Part shown: in pieces, positions 28,696-38,200 of the stretch | How positions within the stretch are numbered: the stretch's first letter is position 1 | How the letters are laid out: each line of letters opens with the position of its first letter | NCBI GenBank assembly: GCA_028280325.1 | Contig: JANQLZ010000021.1 | Span: 27,615-91,614, forward strand | DNA from: Bacillota bacterium | GTDB lineage: Bacteria > Bacillota > UBA994 > PWPR01 | Direction of reading: 5' to 3' | DNA length: 64,000 nt | Translations under genes and position numbers: made by a program | Notes under the pieces: generated by a model | The model's input: only the letters and a program-made list of their open reading frames with translations | What the model was told of the DNA's origin: nothing | Databases searched by the model: none

Positions 28696-30306
28696 TTGAG
28701 GTACAAAGCCCTGTACAGACAGCTGCGGCCGCTTATGTTTAAAGATGTGGCCGGACAGGACCATATTACCAAAACCCTGAGCAATTCAGTTAGAAACAGC
28801 TATATTGCCCATGCCTATCTCTTTGCTGGCCCGCGCGGGGTAGGTAAAACCAGTATTGCCAGAATATTAGCTCGGGCAGTCAACTGTATGGCTGAGTCAG
28901 AAACAGCTCCTTGTAACAAGTGCTCAACATGTGAAAGTATTTTAGAAGGACGAGCCTTGGATGTCATTGAGATCGATGCTGCTTCTAATAATGGGGTCGA
29001 TGAGATAAGAGAGCTACGTGAAAAAGTCAGGTATGCTCCGGCCGAATGCCGCTATAAGGTTTATATCATTGATGAGGTGCACATGCTCTCGACAGCAGCA
29101 TTCAATGCCCTGCTTAAAACCCTGGAGGAACCTCCTGCTCATGTGATATTTATTTTAGCCACTACTGAGGCCCATAAAATACCGGCTACTATTAAGTCAC
29201 GCTGCCAGAGATTTAACTTTCACCGCATCCAGAAAGATGTTATCATCAAATATTTAAATAATATTGCAGTCGATTTAAATGTAGTGGTTGAACAGGAGGC
29301 GTTGGAGTTAATAGCTCGAGCTGCAGATGGAGCAATGAGAGATGCAATTAGTATTCTTGATCAGAGTTTAGCATATAGTGAGAATAAAATAACTTTGAAT
29401 CACGTTATGAACCTGCTGGGAGCTGTTGATGACCAGGTCTTTTATAACATAACCAATGATATTATTATTAATGACATGATAGCAGCATTGCGGGAGATAG
29501 CTGAAATCTATCATCAGGGGCACAGCTTGGAACAGTTTCTAGTAGACTATCTGTATTACCTGCGAAACCTGCTTGAACTGCAGGTAGGTATTGATAATCG
29601 GGAAATAATCTTAGAGGACACTGGCTTGGCTAAGCAGCAGGCCCTGGCTATCAGCCGCGAACACTTGTACACTGTCATTCACTCCATTGTTAAAGCCGCA
29701 AATGAAATAAAGTACGCTCATAATCAACGGCTAGTGGCAGAACTGGCAATCTTGGAGAGCCAGTTTATTAAAGGCAGTGACCTGACTGAGCTGGCTGCCA
29801 GAATTGGGGTGTTGGAGCGCAATATCGATAAGGCTGGACGACTGCCGGTGTTGCCGGAGGAGTCGATAGAATTTGTTTCTGAAAATGACCCAAAACCTGT
29901 TGAAGAGGTAGTTCCACCAGCCAATGATGGCCTGTCAGAGGCTGTCAGGACGGACCCAATATCGCTGACCCTGATTCAAAGGCGCTGGGATGACATCTTA
30001 GATAGAGTCAAGGAGCAAGACGTGATTACCAACGCCATCCTGAAGGATGCGGTCCCCAAGGACTTCAACAATATGAAATTAACCCTGCAATTTAATGATC
30101 AGTTCCATAAAGAGCAGGCTGACAGTGAAGCAAAGAAAAGGATTATAAGCGGTGTTCTAGAAGCAGCCCTGGGAGCCAGGATTGAGGTGAAGGGTATCGT
30201 AAAAAAGGGTCAGGTTAAACAGCAGCCTGAGTCAGTGGAAAGCCCCAAAGTAGATATTGTTCAACAGGCGATAGATATCTTTGGCGGTAAAATTGTCACA
30301 AAATAA
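28696..30306 (+). CDS. dnaX: DNA polymerase III gamma/tau subunit
   Basis: 536 residues from TTG 28696, spaced 9 nt after GGGGG; an upstream in-frame TTG at 28660 lacks a site. It starts YKALYRQLRP as expected. Walker A GPRGVGKTS, a zinc module (CNKCSTCESI preceded by CMAESE), DEVHMLS, and sensor 1/SRC motif TIKSRCQRF. The C-terminal tau-like part is short. It loads the sliding clamp. It heads the conserved clostridial cluster dnaX-ybaB-recR-yaaL-bofA. A TATAAT at about 28640 may be its -10 element. No SRP RNA was seen upstream. Confidence 0.95.
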   Translation: MRYKALYRQLRPLMFKDVAGQDHITKTLSNSVRNSYIAHAYLFAGPRGVGKTSIARILARAVNCMAESETAPCNKCSTCESILEGRALDVIEIDAASNNGVDEIRELREKVRYAPAECRYKVYIIDEVHMLSTAAFNALLKTLEEPPAHVIFILATTEAHKIPATIKSRCQRFNFHRIQKDVIIKYLNNIAVDLNVVVEQEALELIARAADGAMRDAISILDQSLAYSENKITLNHVMNLLGAVDDQVFYNITNDIIINDMIAALREIAEIYHQGHSLEQFLVDYLYYLRNLLELQVGIDNREIILEDTGLAKQQALAISREHLYTVIHSIVKAANEIKYAHNQRLVAELAILESQFIKGSDLTELAARIGVLERNIDKAGRLPVLPEESIEFVSENDPKPVEEVVPPANDGLSEAVRTDPISLTLIQRRWDDILDRVKEQDVITNAILKDAVPKDFNNMKLTLQFNDQFHKEQADSEAKKRIISGVLEAALGARIEVKGIVKKGQVKQQPESVESPKVDIVQQAIDIFGGKIVTK

Positions 30307-30324
30307 ACCTGGAGGTAGTTAAGT

Positions 30325-30648
30325 ATGCGTAAGAATTTTGGCGGTAAAAATTTGAATAAATTAATGAAGCAGGCTCAAAAAATGCAAGAAGACATGGCCA
30401 GAGCCCAGGAAGAATTAGGTAATAAAACTATTGAGGTAATTGTCGGCGGCGGAGCAGTAAAGGCAGTAGTTAACGGACACAAGCTTGTGCAGGAGCTGGT
30501 CATTGACCCGGATGTGGTCGATGCAGATGATGTTGAAATGCTGCAGGATATGATTATTGCTGCTGTGAATGAGGCCTTAGAAAAAGCAGATAAAATGGCG
30601 CAGGAGGCAATGGGGAAAATAACGGGCGGTATGCCAGGTATATTTTAG
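30325..30648 (+). CDS. ybaB: YbaB/EbfC nucleoid-associated protein
   Basis: 107 residues, normal length. The N-terminus reads NLNKLMKQAQKMQEDM, and the family core GNKTIEVIVGGGAVKAVVNG follows. These dimers bind DNA without strong sequence preference. It lies between dnaX and recR, 18 and 2 bp away, with GGAGG upstream. Confidence 0.95.
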   Translation: MRKNFGGKNLNKLMKQAQKMQEDMARAQEELGNKTIEVIVGGGAVKAVVNGHKLVQELVIDPDVVDADDVEMLQDMIIAAVNEALEKADKMAQEAMGKITGGMPGIF

Positions 30649-30650
30649 GC

Positions 30651-31256
30651 ATGTCAGCAAAATATCCGGTAGCATTAACCAGATTAATTCATCATTTAAT
30701 GCAACTGCCCGGCATTGGGCCAAAATCAGCGGTGAGAATAGCGTTTCATATTTTAAACATGCCTGAGCAGAGTGTTAAGGATATGGCAGAGGTGTTAATT
30801 CAGGCCCGCAATAATATTGCAATGTGCAAGCTATGTTCTAATTTGTCTGAACAGGAGGTTTGCTCAATTTGCAATGACCCTAATCGCAATAAAAATATCA
30901 TCTGTGTGGTCGAGTCACCGCGTGATGTTAACGCAATTGAGGCCACCCATGAATATAATGGACTGTATCATGTGCTGCACGGCGTCATATCTCCACTGGA
31001 AAATGTCGGCCCTGAAGAACTGCATGTTCATGAGCTGTTAGAGAGGATAGATCAGGAAACGATCAATGAGGTTATTATTGCAACCAGCCCCTCAGTTGAA
31101 GGCGAAGCTACTGCCATGTTTTTAGCCCGTTTGATTAAGCCGCTCGATATTCGGGTAACCAGAATTGCTTACGGAATACCTATGGGCAGTGATCTGGAAA
31201 CAGTAGATGAAATTACTTTAGGAAAGGCTTTGCAGGGAAGACGAGAAATCTTATAG
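30651..31256 (+). CDS. recR: Recombination protein RecR
   Basis: 201 residues. Helix-hairpin-helix LPGIGPKSA, a C4 zinc finger (CKLCSNLSEQEVCSIC), a Toprim domain with VVESPRDVNAIE, and Walker-B-like C-terminal part (IPMGSDLE). It acts with RecO and RecF to load RecA at gaps. The gene follows ybaB by 2 bp, with its ribosome site inside the end of ybaB. Confidence 0.96.
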   Translation: MSAKYPVALTRLIHHLMQLPGIGPKSAVRIAFHILNMPEQSVKDMAEVLIQARNNIAMCKLCSNLSEQEVCSICNDPNRNKNIICVVESPRDVNAIEATHEYNGLYHVLHGVISPLENVGPEELHVHELLERIDQETINEVIIATSPSVEGEATAMFLARLIKPLDIRVTRIAYGIPMGSDLETVDEITLGKALQGRREIL

Positions 31257-31331
31257 CAAATAAGCAATAATAATTATAAATGTTTAAAAATACTACTCCT
31301 GGACACAATAAATGTAAAGGGAGTGGTATTT

Positions 31332-31601
31332 ATGTCTATTGGTTGGAAACGTTTTTTTAACCTGCTTCATATGACTCCAAAGAAAACAGAATCAGACAAG
31401 AACAAGGAAGAGCTGCTTAATGACATTATCCTGGCCCGTGATGAATGGCAGCAAGCCAAAAATTATTTTAATAATGTCAATGATGACGGCTTGACAGATC
31501 ATGCCATAACGCTGTGCCGGGCTGCTGAGCAAAAGTATGTTTATTTATTGCAGTTAGCCAAGCAAGAAGGGTTAGTAAACAATAACATTAGCATAAGTTA
31601 G
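31332..31601 (+). CDS. yaaL: YaaL-like protein (DUF2508)
   Basis: 89 residues from ATG 31332, 8 nt after AAAGGGAG; a GTG at 31323 overlaps that site and is rejected. Small helical protein with ILARDEWQQAKNYFNNV and a C-terminal LCRAAEQKYVYLL, as in DUF2508. Function unknown. Its place between recR and bofA is the same as in Bacillus and many clostridia. Confidence 0.85.
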   Translation: MSIGWKRFFNLLHMTPKKTESDKNKEELLNDIILARDEWQQAKNYFNNVNDDGLTDHAITLCRAAEQKYVYLLQLAKQEGLVNNNISIS

Positions 31602-31659
31602 CATATTTGTACCCTGTACAGGCGTATGATTAAACATAAAGCCTGATGGGGTGAGTTTT

Positions 31660-31950
31660 ATGTCTGATATTTTGTCATCAATAACTGTTGATCCACAATT
31701 GATTATAACTTTTATAGGTGGAATAGTAATTGTTTATTTAGCAGTTCGTTACCTGGCATTGCCTTTAAAAATACTCGGCAAGGTCGGAATAGTATTGGCC
31801 AGAGGGGCGGCAGCAGTTCTGTTAATCAATGCAGCTGGTCAGTTTTTTAATTATATTATTCCTTTTAATGTAGCTAATATTCTGATCACAGGTGGTTTAG
31901 GCTGGCCTGGATTAGTGGCGGTAATTGCTATCAGACAATTATTAAGTTAA
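31660..31950 (+). CDS. bofA: Pro-sigma-K processing inhibitor BofA
   Basis: 96 residues from ATG 31660 behind GGGGTG; a GTG at 31651 overlaps the site. Small membrane protein with two to three hydrophobic stretches and the family end NVANILITGGLGWPGLVAVI. BofA holds the SpoIVFB protease in check in the outer forespore membrane, so the gene is a good indication of a spore-forming lineage. Last gene of the dnaX cluster. Confidence 0.88.
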   Translation: MSDILSSITVDPQLIITFIGGIVIVYLAVRYLALPLKILGKVGIVLARGAAAVLLINAAGQFFNYIIPFNVANILITGGLGWPGLVAVIAIRQLLS

Positions 31951-31952
31951 AG

Positions 31953-31978
31953 ATGCAGTTGTCACTGCATTTTTTTTA
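31953..31978 (+). terminator. Terminator of the dnaX-bofA cluster
   Basis: A 7-bp perfect stem (ATGCAGT / ACTGCAT) with a TGTC loop and eight Ts, just after the bofA stop. Confidence 0.9.
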
Positions 31979-32020
31979 TTTTTAACCATTTGTTTTACTA
32001 AATCGTATGATTGTGTTTGT

Positions 32021-32060
32021 AAGGTAACGATTTGTTACTAAAACGTTTAATTATTTGGTT
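32021..32060 (+). promoter_or_regulatory. Motif shared by the PFOR and proS upstream regions, copy 1
   Basis: AAGGTAACGAT then TTG, ending in CGTTTAATTA; a close match lies at 46291-46330. Here it ends 18 bp before the -35 element of the PFOR promoter. A role as a regulator site is a guess from the shared sequence and position. Confidence 0.35.
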
Positions 32061-32078
32061 TTGTAGTACAGTATACAA

Positions 32079-32107
32079 TTGACCTTTATAGCTTTGACAA
32101 TTATAAT
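32079..32107 (+). promoter_or_regulatory. Sigma-A promoter of the PFOR gene
   Basis: TTGACC (32079-32084), a 17-bp spacer, TATAAT (32102-32107). The start codon follows 52 bp later behind AAGGAGG. Confidence 0.7.
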
Positions 32108-32159
32108 AATATGGAGAAAAAAATGTGTGTATAACGCATACAAGAAGGAGGATCTCCGA

Positions 32160-35100
32160 ATGGCTAAAAAAACCATGAAAACTATGGATGGAAATATGGC
32201 AGCAGCCTATATTTCATATGCCTTTACGGATGTAGCTGCAATATATCCAATTACCCCATCATCAGACATGGCTCAACATGTAGATGCCTGGGCAGCTCAT
32301 GGAAAGAAAAATATTTTCGGTGAGCCGGTTAACGTAGTTGAGATGCAATCTGAGGCTGGAGCAGCAGGTGCTGTTCACGGCGCATTACAAACAGGAGCTT
32401 TAACTACCACTTATACTGCTTCACAGGGACTGCTGTTAATGATCCCCAACATGTATAAGATTGCTGCTGAGCGTTTACCAAGCGTTTTCCATGTAAGTGC
32501 TCGGACAGTATCAGCTCAAGCGCTTTCAATATTTGGTGACCATTCCGATGTAATGGCCGCGCGGCAAACAGGATTTGCCTTATTATCTTCTGGCAGTGTT
32601 CAGGAAGTAATGGATCTGGGCGCAGTAGCCCATTTAAGCACAATTAAAGCACGGATTCCATTCGTACACTTTTTTGATGGTTTCCGAACATCGCATGAAG
32701 TCCAAAAAATCGCCGAGCTGGACTATGAAGATTTAAAACCATTAGTAGACAAGGATGAAATAAAACAATTTCGCCGTAATTCCTTAAATCCTGAGCACCC
32801 GGTAACCCGCGGTACTGCTCAGAATCCAGATATTTTCTTCCAGGCTCGGGAGTCAATTAACAGATTCTATGATCAGCTCCCGACAATTGTCGAAGAGTAC
32901 ATGGGCGAAATCAACAAAATAACCGGCAGAGATTATCAACTCTTTAACTATGTCGGTGCCCCCGATGCTGAAAGAGTTATTGTGGCTATGGGTTCAGTAA
33001 TAGAAACTATTGAAGAGACCATAGACTATTTAGTTGCTAAAGGGGAAAAGGTTGGCCTGGTTAAGGTTCGCTTATATCGACCTTTTTCAATTGAACACTT
33101 TTTGGCCTCCATGCCCAAAACAGTTAAGAAGATTGCTGTCTTAGACAGAACCAAGGAGCCAGGGGCTACTGGTGAACCGCTGTATCTGGATATCCGCTCA
33201 GTATACTGTAGCTGTGAAGATGCTCCGCTGATAGTCGGCGGCCGCTATGGGCTGAGTTCTAAAGACACAACCCCTTCTCAAATCAAAGCTGTTTATGATA
33301 ACTTGAGTTTGGATGAGCCTAAAAATGGCTTTACAATTGGAATAGTTGATGATGTCACCCACACTTCTTTAGAAATTAAAGAGAAGATAGTAACTGAGGA
33401 TGCCTCTACAGTACGCTGTAAGTTCTGGGGACTGGGTTCAGATGGAACTGTTGGAGCCAATAAAAACGCCATAAAAATTATTGGCGATAACACCGACATG
33501 TATGCGCAGGGCTACTTTGCCTATGATTCTAAAAAATCAGGTGGAATTACCATTTCGCATCTGCGTTTTGGCCATAAACCAATTCGTTCCACTTATTTTA
33601 TTGATGAGGCCGACTATATTGCCTGTCATAACCCGTCTTATGTCCGACAGTACGATTTGCTCAAAGGCTTGAGAAAAGGCGGCAGTTTTGTTCTCAACTG
33701 TAAATGTGACACCCTTGAGGAACTGGAACATCATTTACCAGCCAGAATGAAACGCTATCTGGCCAATAATGATATTAACATTTATACAATTGATGCCACT
33801 AAAATTGCTGAAGAAGTCGGTTTAGGCAATCGTATTAACATGATCATGCAGACGGTATTTTTTAAGGTATCAGAAGTAATTCCTTTTACAGATGCGGTTA
33901 AATACCTGAAAGACGCAGTAGTGGAGTCTTACGGTCAAAAAGGACAAAAAATAGTTGACATGAACCATCGCGGTATTGATGCAACTATCCAGAGATTACA
34001 CAAAGTTACTGTGCCAGATTACTGGTCCACTGCCCAAGATGAAGAACGGATTGAACGGACAGTGCCTGATTTTATTCGGGATGTTGCTGATGTCATAAAT
34101 CGACAAGAAGGAGATTCACTGCCAGTAAGTACTTTTGTCGGTAGAGAAGATGGTTCCTTCCCGCCTGGCACGGCTGCTTACGAGAAGCGTGGTATTGCAG
34201 TCAATGTACCAGAGTGGCAGATGGATAACTGTATTCAATGCAACCAGTGTGCATTTGTCTGCCCTCATGCGGCGATTCGACCATTCCTCTTGAATGAAGA
34301 AGAGAAAAAGAATGCCCCAGAGACATTTAAGACTAAAAAAGCCACCGGCAGGCAGCTTGCTGGCTATGAATATCGGATTCAGGTAACCACCCTTGATTGT
34401 ACAGGATGTGGCAACTGTGCTGATGTATGTCCGGCAAAAAATCCTGCTTTGATTATGAAGCCGCTTGATACCCAGGTAGACACAGAAGTTCCTAACTGGG
34501 AATATGCAGCTAACCATGTAACATATAAAACTGACCTGATGGATGTAGGAACCATAAAAGGTAGCCAGTTTGCACAGCCTCTGGTTGAGTTCTCTGGAGC
34601 CTGTGCCGGTTGTGGCGAGACCCCTTATATTAAGGTTATCACCCAGTTGTTCGGGGATCGAATGCTGATTGCCAATGCTACCGGATGTTCGTCAATTTGG
34701 GGTGGATCAGCTCCATCAACACCATACTGCCAAAATGCTGAGGGCTGTGGGCCGGCTTGGGCCAGTTCCCTGTTTGAAGACAATGCTGAATACGGCTATG
34801 GAATGCTTTTAGGTATAAACGCAATTCGCAATCAAATTGAGACGGCGATTAAGAAATTGCTGACTCTGGACATAGCTGATGAGGTTAAAGCACCTTTCCA
34901 AGCCTGGGTGGAAAATAAAGATGATGCCAAAGGTTCCAAGGCAGCTACTATTGATATCTTAAGAGTATTAAATGACCACAATGTAACTGATGAAAGAGCT
35001 TTACAGATTCTTGAGGATATCAAAGAAAATAAAAATCAGCTGATTAAAAAATCTGTTTGGATTGTCGGTGGAGACGGTTGGGCTTACGATATTGGTTACG

Positions 35101-35702
35101 GCGGTTTAGATCATGTTATAGCTTCTGGTGATGACGTAAATATCCTGGTATTTGATACTGAGATTTATTCTAACACCGGCGGCCAGGCCTCTAAAGCTAC
35201 CCCAACAGCAGCTGTTGCCAAATTTGCCGCTTCAGGTAAAAAGATTCGTAAAAAGGATTTGGGCTTAATTGCCACAACTTATGGCTATGTTTACGTAGCT
35301 CAGGTAGCTATGGGAGCCAATAAGAATCAGTTTATGAAAGCTATTAAAGAGGCGGAGGCATATCCCGGACCATCTCTGATCATTGCCTATTCACCTTGTA
35401 TCAGTCACGGTATTCGTATTGGTATGGGTCAGGCTCAACTGCGTATTAAGCAAGCTGTTGATGCTGGGTACTGGCATATGTGGCGTTACAATCCTGAGCT
35501 GGCTAAAGAGGGCAAGAATCCTTTCATTCTGGATTCAAAGGACCCAAGTTCAGATTTCCAAGAGTTTTTGATGGGAGAGGTTCGTTATACTTCATTAAAA
35601 GCTACTTTCCCTGATGTTGCTGAGGAATTGTTTGAACAGGCCGAGCTGGATGCTAAAGAGCGCTATGCCACTTACAAACGTTTGGCTGAAATGGAATATT
35701 AA
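32160..35702 (+). CDS. nifJ: Pyruvate:ferredoxin (flavodoxin) oxidoreductase
   Basis: 1180 residues, the usual length of the single-chain enzyme. ATG 32160 stands 8 nt after AAGGAGG; upstream codons in frame are leader. Domain order: pyrimidine-binding domain I (YPITPSSDMA), domain II, CoA domain, the 2x4Fe-4S ferredoxin domain (CIQCNQCAFVCP and CTGCGNCADVCP), and the TPP domain (CAGCGETPY, GDGWAYDIGYGGLDHV, FDTEIYSNTGGQ). It oxidises pyruvate with CoA to acetyl-CoA, CO2 and reduced ferredoxin, the central step of anaerobic metabolism. Single gene with its own promoter and terminator. Confidence 0.97.
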   Translation: MAKKTMKTMDGNMAAAYISYAFTDVAAIYPITPSSDMAQHVDAWAAHGKKNIFGEPVNVVEMQSEAGAAGAVHGALQTGALTTTYTASQGLLLMIPNMYKIAAERLPSVFHVSARTVSAQALSIFGDHSDVMAARQTGFALLSSGSVQEVMDLGAVAHLSTIKARIPFVHFFDGFRTSHEVQKIAELDYEDLKPLVDKDEIKQFRRNSLNPEHPVTRGTAQNPDIFFQARESINRFYDQLPTIVEEYMGEINKITGRDYQLFNYVGAPDAERVIVAMGSVIETIEETIDYLVAKGEKVGLVKVRLYRPFSIEHFLASMPKTVKKIAVLDRTKEPGATGEPLYLDIRSVYCSCEDAPLIVGGRYGLSSKDTTPSQIKAVYDNLSLDEPKNGFTIGIVDDVTHTSLEIKEKIVTEDASTVRCKFWGLGSDGTVGANKNAIKIIGDNTDMYAQGYFAYDSKKSGGITISHLRFGHKPIRSTYFIDEADYIACHNPSYVRQYDLLKGLRKGGSFVLNCKCDTLEELEHHLPARMKRYLANNDINIYTIDATKIAEEVGLGNRINMIMQTVFFKVSEVIPFTDAVKYLKDAVVESYGQKGQKIVDMNHRGIDATIQRLHKVTVPDYWSTAQDEERIERTVPDFIRDVADVINRQEGDSLPVSTFVGREDGSFPPGTAAYEKRGIAVNVPEWQMDNCIQCNQCAFVCPHAAIRPFLLNEEEKKNAPETFKTKKATGRQLAGYEYRIQVTTLDCTGCGNCADVCPAKNPALIMKPLDTQVDTEVPNWEYAANHVTYKTDLMDVGTIKGSQFAQPLVEFSGACAGCGETPYIKVITQLFGDRMLIANATGCSSIWGGSAPSTPYCQNAEGCGPAWASSLFEDNAEYGYGMLLGINAIRNQIETAIKKLLTLDIADEVKAPFQAWVENKDDAKGSKAATIDILRVLNDHNVTDERALQILEDIKENKNQLIKKSVWIVGGDGWAYDIGYGGLDHVIASGDDVNILVFDTEIYSNTGGQASKATPTAAVAKFAASGKKIRKKDLGLIATTYGYVYVAQVAMGANKNQFMKAIKEAEAYPGPSLIIAYSPCISHGIRIGMGQAQLRIKQAVDAGYWHMWRYNPELAKEGKNPFILDSKDPSSDFQEFLMGEVRYTSLKATFPDVAEELFEQAELDAKERYATYKRLAEMEY

Positions 35703-35709
35703 TAAATAA

Positions 35710-35735
35710 AATGCTCCCTTCGGGGAGCATTTTTT
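35710..35735 (+). terminator. Terminator after nifJ
   Basis: A stem of at least 8 bp (ATGCTCCC / GGGAGCAT) with a stable TTCG tetraloop and a T run, 7 bp after the stop. Confidence 0.92.
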
Positions 35736-36140
35736 CAGTAAAACGGTTGGTTATCTCTAGCTATTTATTCATGCTGTACATCGTGACCTTTCATTTTATC
35801 CTTCAATTAATGGATAGCTATTACAATTACCGCATTAATTTTTCTTACGTTGCTTTACATTCCACAGCTTTACTCACCTCAATCATTAAGAAAAATGAGC
35901 AATATTAAACAGCTTATCTGGGCAATAGCATATGCCCTGATACAAGCAAATGCTTTCCTGAATAGTATTTTTCATCACGCGTAAAAGAATTTCATCTTGT
36001 TAATTCATTAACACTTTACTATGACGATATATATGGCACCCAATAATTTTGTGGTTTGGAAAATGATGAAAATAAAATGTAGCAATAGTATTCAGAAAAG
36101 ATTCAGCACGTCGAAATAAATAATAAGAGAGGTGTTTATT
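35736..36140. other. Intergenic stretch with no supported feature
   Basis: About 400 bp between the nifJ terminator and the next gene. One 65-codon open frame near its left end starts inside the terminator and looks like chance. No repeat or clear promoter was recognised. Confidence 0.5.
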
Positions 36141-37085
36141 TTGAAGAAGATTGAGGTCGATTTTTTGTCTGAGGAGCGATGGTTCATGGAAGATACATCT
36201 TTCGCAGATGATATGAAAAAATACTGGGGCGATTGGGGAGTTGCTTCAGAAGTGAATAGATTACGATCTGTGCTAGTGCGTCGGCCAGGAAAAGAAATCG
36301 ACATGTTCGATCATGAAAAAGTACGCTTCACATCGCCGATAATACCGGAGTTATTTAGGGTTGAACATGATGCCTTATGTGATGTTTATCGCAGCTATGG
36401 GGTAAAAGTATATTATGTAGAAAATATGAGAACCGATCGACCTAATTCTGTCTTCATGCGGGATCTAATGTTTATGACACCTGAGGGAGCAATTGTCGGA
36501 CGACCTATAAAAGCTGATCGCAGGGGTGAAGAACGCTATGTTGCAGAACAGCTGGCCAAGGTTGGGGTCCCGATTGTAAGCACGATCAATGGAAATGGAT
36601 TTTTTGAAGGTTCAAATGCAATGTGGGTAGATCGTTATACCGTGTTGCTGGCTACCAGCTGTCGTACAAATTTAGAGGGAATTAAACAGGTAGAATATCA
36701 GTTGAGTAGAATGGGTGTTACTAATTTTATTTATCTTCGATTACCCAATAGCTACGACCATATCGACGAGTTAATAAATTTTGCAGCTGAGAATTTGGTA
36801 ATGGTCAATAAAAACATGATTCCTTATGATGTCTGTATTGCTTTAAAAAACAGAGGCTACCAGATAATTAATGCCTCTTTGAAAACCGAAATACACATTA
36901 ATTTAGGGGTTGACTTTATTGCCATTAAACCCAATTTGGTAATCCAGCCAGCCGGCAACCCCCGTTGTCAGGAGCTGCTTGAAAAACATGGGGTAAAGGT
37001 TATAACTATCCCGTATTCAGAAATGCTGAAAGGCTCAGGTGGAATTTATAGTGTGACGGCTGTGTTGAAAAGAGATTTGGGGTAA
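36141..37085 (+). CDS. Guanidino-modifying enzyme superfamily protein with altered active site
   Basis: 314 residues from TTG 36141 behind GAGAGGTG; ATG 36186 with GAGGAG 9 nt upstream is a credible alternative. The arginine deiminase/DDAH/amidinotransferase fold shows as EVNRLRSVLVRRPG, FMRDLMF (the F-x-R-D substrate motif), EGSNAMWVD and YDHIDE (catalytic His region). At the C-terminus the family has GG-x-x-C with a nucleophilic Cys; here it reads GGIYSVTAVLKR, so Ser stands in the Cys position. Either the protein uses another chemistry or it is a non-catalytic binder. The substrate is unknown, and no arginine pathway gene is nearby. Confidence 0.8.
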   Translation: MKKIEVDFLSEERWFMEDTSFADDMKKYWGDWGVASEVNRLRSVLVRRPGKEIDMFDHEKVRFTSPIIPELFRVEHDALCDVYRSYGVKVYYVENMRTDRPNSVFMRDLMFMTPEGAIVGRPIKADRRGEERYVAEQLAKVGVPIVSTINGNGFFEGSNAMWVDRYTVLLATSCRTNLEGIKQVEYQLSRMGVTNFIYLRLPNSYDHIDELINFAAENLVMVNKNMIPYDVCIALKNRGYQIINASLKTEIHINLGVDFIAIKPNLVIQPAGNPRCQELLEKHGVKVITIPYSEMLKGSGGIYSVTAVLKRDLG

Positions 37086-37186
37086 TAGTTCTTTCGGCTA
37101 TTCCTCTATCTAGCTTCAATTCTGTAACCATGGTATTGCCCAGCGCTTCGTTGTTTTAGTGTAATGATAGTTTAACAATTTGACAG

Positions 37187-37209
37187 GTACTTTAAGGAAA
37201 GTGCTTTTT
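37187..37209 (+). terminator. Probable terminator after the guanidino-enzyme gene
   Basis: A 7-bp stem (GTACTTT / AAAGTGC, one T-G pair) with an AAGG loop and five Ts, about 100 bp after the stop. The rest of this 314-bp convergent gap has nothing I can name. Confidence 0.5.
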
Positions 37210-37399
37210 CACCAAAACATATTGACATATTATAAAATCTGCTCAAAGGTAATCAGATTATCTTTGTCGCAGATTTTGCTATTCCTTTATTAAAGTGATT
37301 TAATTAGATCATGCTATCCGTTGCACCCCTCGTCCACTCCTTAAAATTTGCAGCAATTCCAGCAAAGCTGCACCCTATTCCCAACCCGTTGGTCTTCTG

Positions 37400-38200
37400 T
37401 CAAGAAAAACTGCTAATCTGGATCTTATCGTTAACGACTATATTGGCAGAATAGGGCTTGCTTTTATGCTGCATTTCGGTCAAGAAACGCCAATAACGAC
37501 GAGGCAGGCAGCTTCTCTGCAATCGGGGATTAATGCGGCTTTCAACAGCTGCTGTGTCAAAATAATGCTGCCATAGTGCAGCAATTTCCACCTCTGCTGA
37601 GGTAATAGATAATGGCTGGCTGAGCTCAAAATCTGTTAGGTACCATTTTTTGTAATAAACAGCCGCAATCTTTCTTCTTACATCGTGAATAATAAAGCGT
37701 TCATTGGCCAGCCTTTCGCAAAAAAAGGGTGCCAAAAGTCCGGTAATGTTATGGTCGGGGGCATATTCTGCATATAAACATGAACCTGTATCTTTAAACC
37801 TCAATATACCCATAAAACGGTGTTTTTCAGACATCACTCGCTGTACTATTTCTCTGATTGGCAATACGGCTGCATGGCTATACATGCTGTCAATTTTAAT
37901 ACCAACTTTAAATGCCAGCCGTATAAAATCCATTAAATAATTCTCTTTATCGCTGTCATTTGACAGGAAAGCATAAAAAACTTCTTCTAAGGCTTTTTCA
38001 CTTAAACGGTCATGCAGCCCTTTGTACACTCTGGTTGCTTTATCAGGATCGGTTGTTATATGTAAGTGCTCTTCCAGAACATTCATTTGCCAGGCTTCAT
38101 CCCGATAAATTTTTGTAGCTTTTGCATCATAATAGTTCTGATAAATGCAGGTTAAAAATCCATCAAAAGTGCCGTCATAAATATAAATCATTTTATCCAC
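37400..38200 (-). CDS. DUF4130 / TIGR03915-type putative DNA metabolism protein
   Basis: 266 residues. Family marks are YIYDGTFDGFLTCIYQNY at the start, RFKDTGSCLYAEYAPDHNI in the middle and LPRRYWRFLTEM near the end. Members nearly always sit beside the radical-SAM protein encoded just upstream here, whose end overlaps this gene by 8 nt. The biochemical role has not been shown; a part in DNA repair or modification is suggested by gene neighbourhood. It is probably controlled with its partner by the palindrome at 39447-39474. Confidence 0.85.
   Translation of the reverse strand: MDKMIYIYDGTFDGFLTCIYQNYYDAKATKIYRDEAWQMNVLEEHLHITTDPDKATRVYKGLHDRLSEKALEEVFYAFLSNDSDKENYLMDFIRLAFKVGIKIDSMYSHAAVLPIREIVQRVMSEKHRFMGILRFKDTGSCLYAEYAPDHNITGLLAPFFCERLANERFIIHDVRRKIAAVYYKKWYLTDFELSQPLSITSAEVEIAALWQHYFDTAAVESRINPRLQRSCLPRRYWRFLTEMQHKSKPYSANIVVNDKIQISSFS

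Noticed and set aside
35711..35908. 65-codon plus-strand frame
   Set aside because: It begins within the nifJ terminator and has no ribosome site or recognisable pattern.
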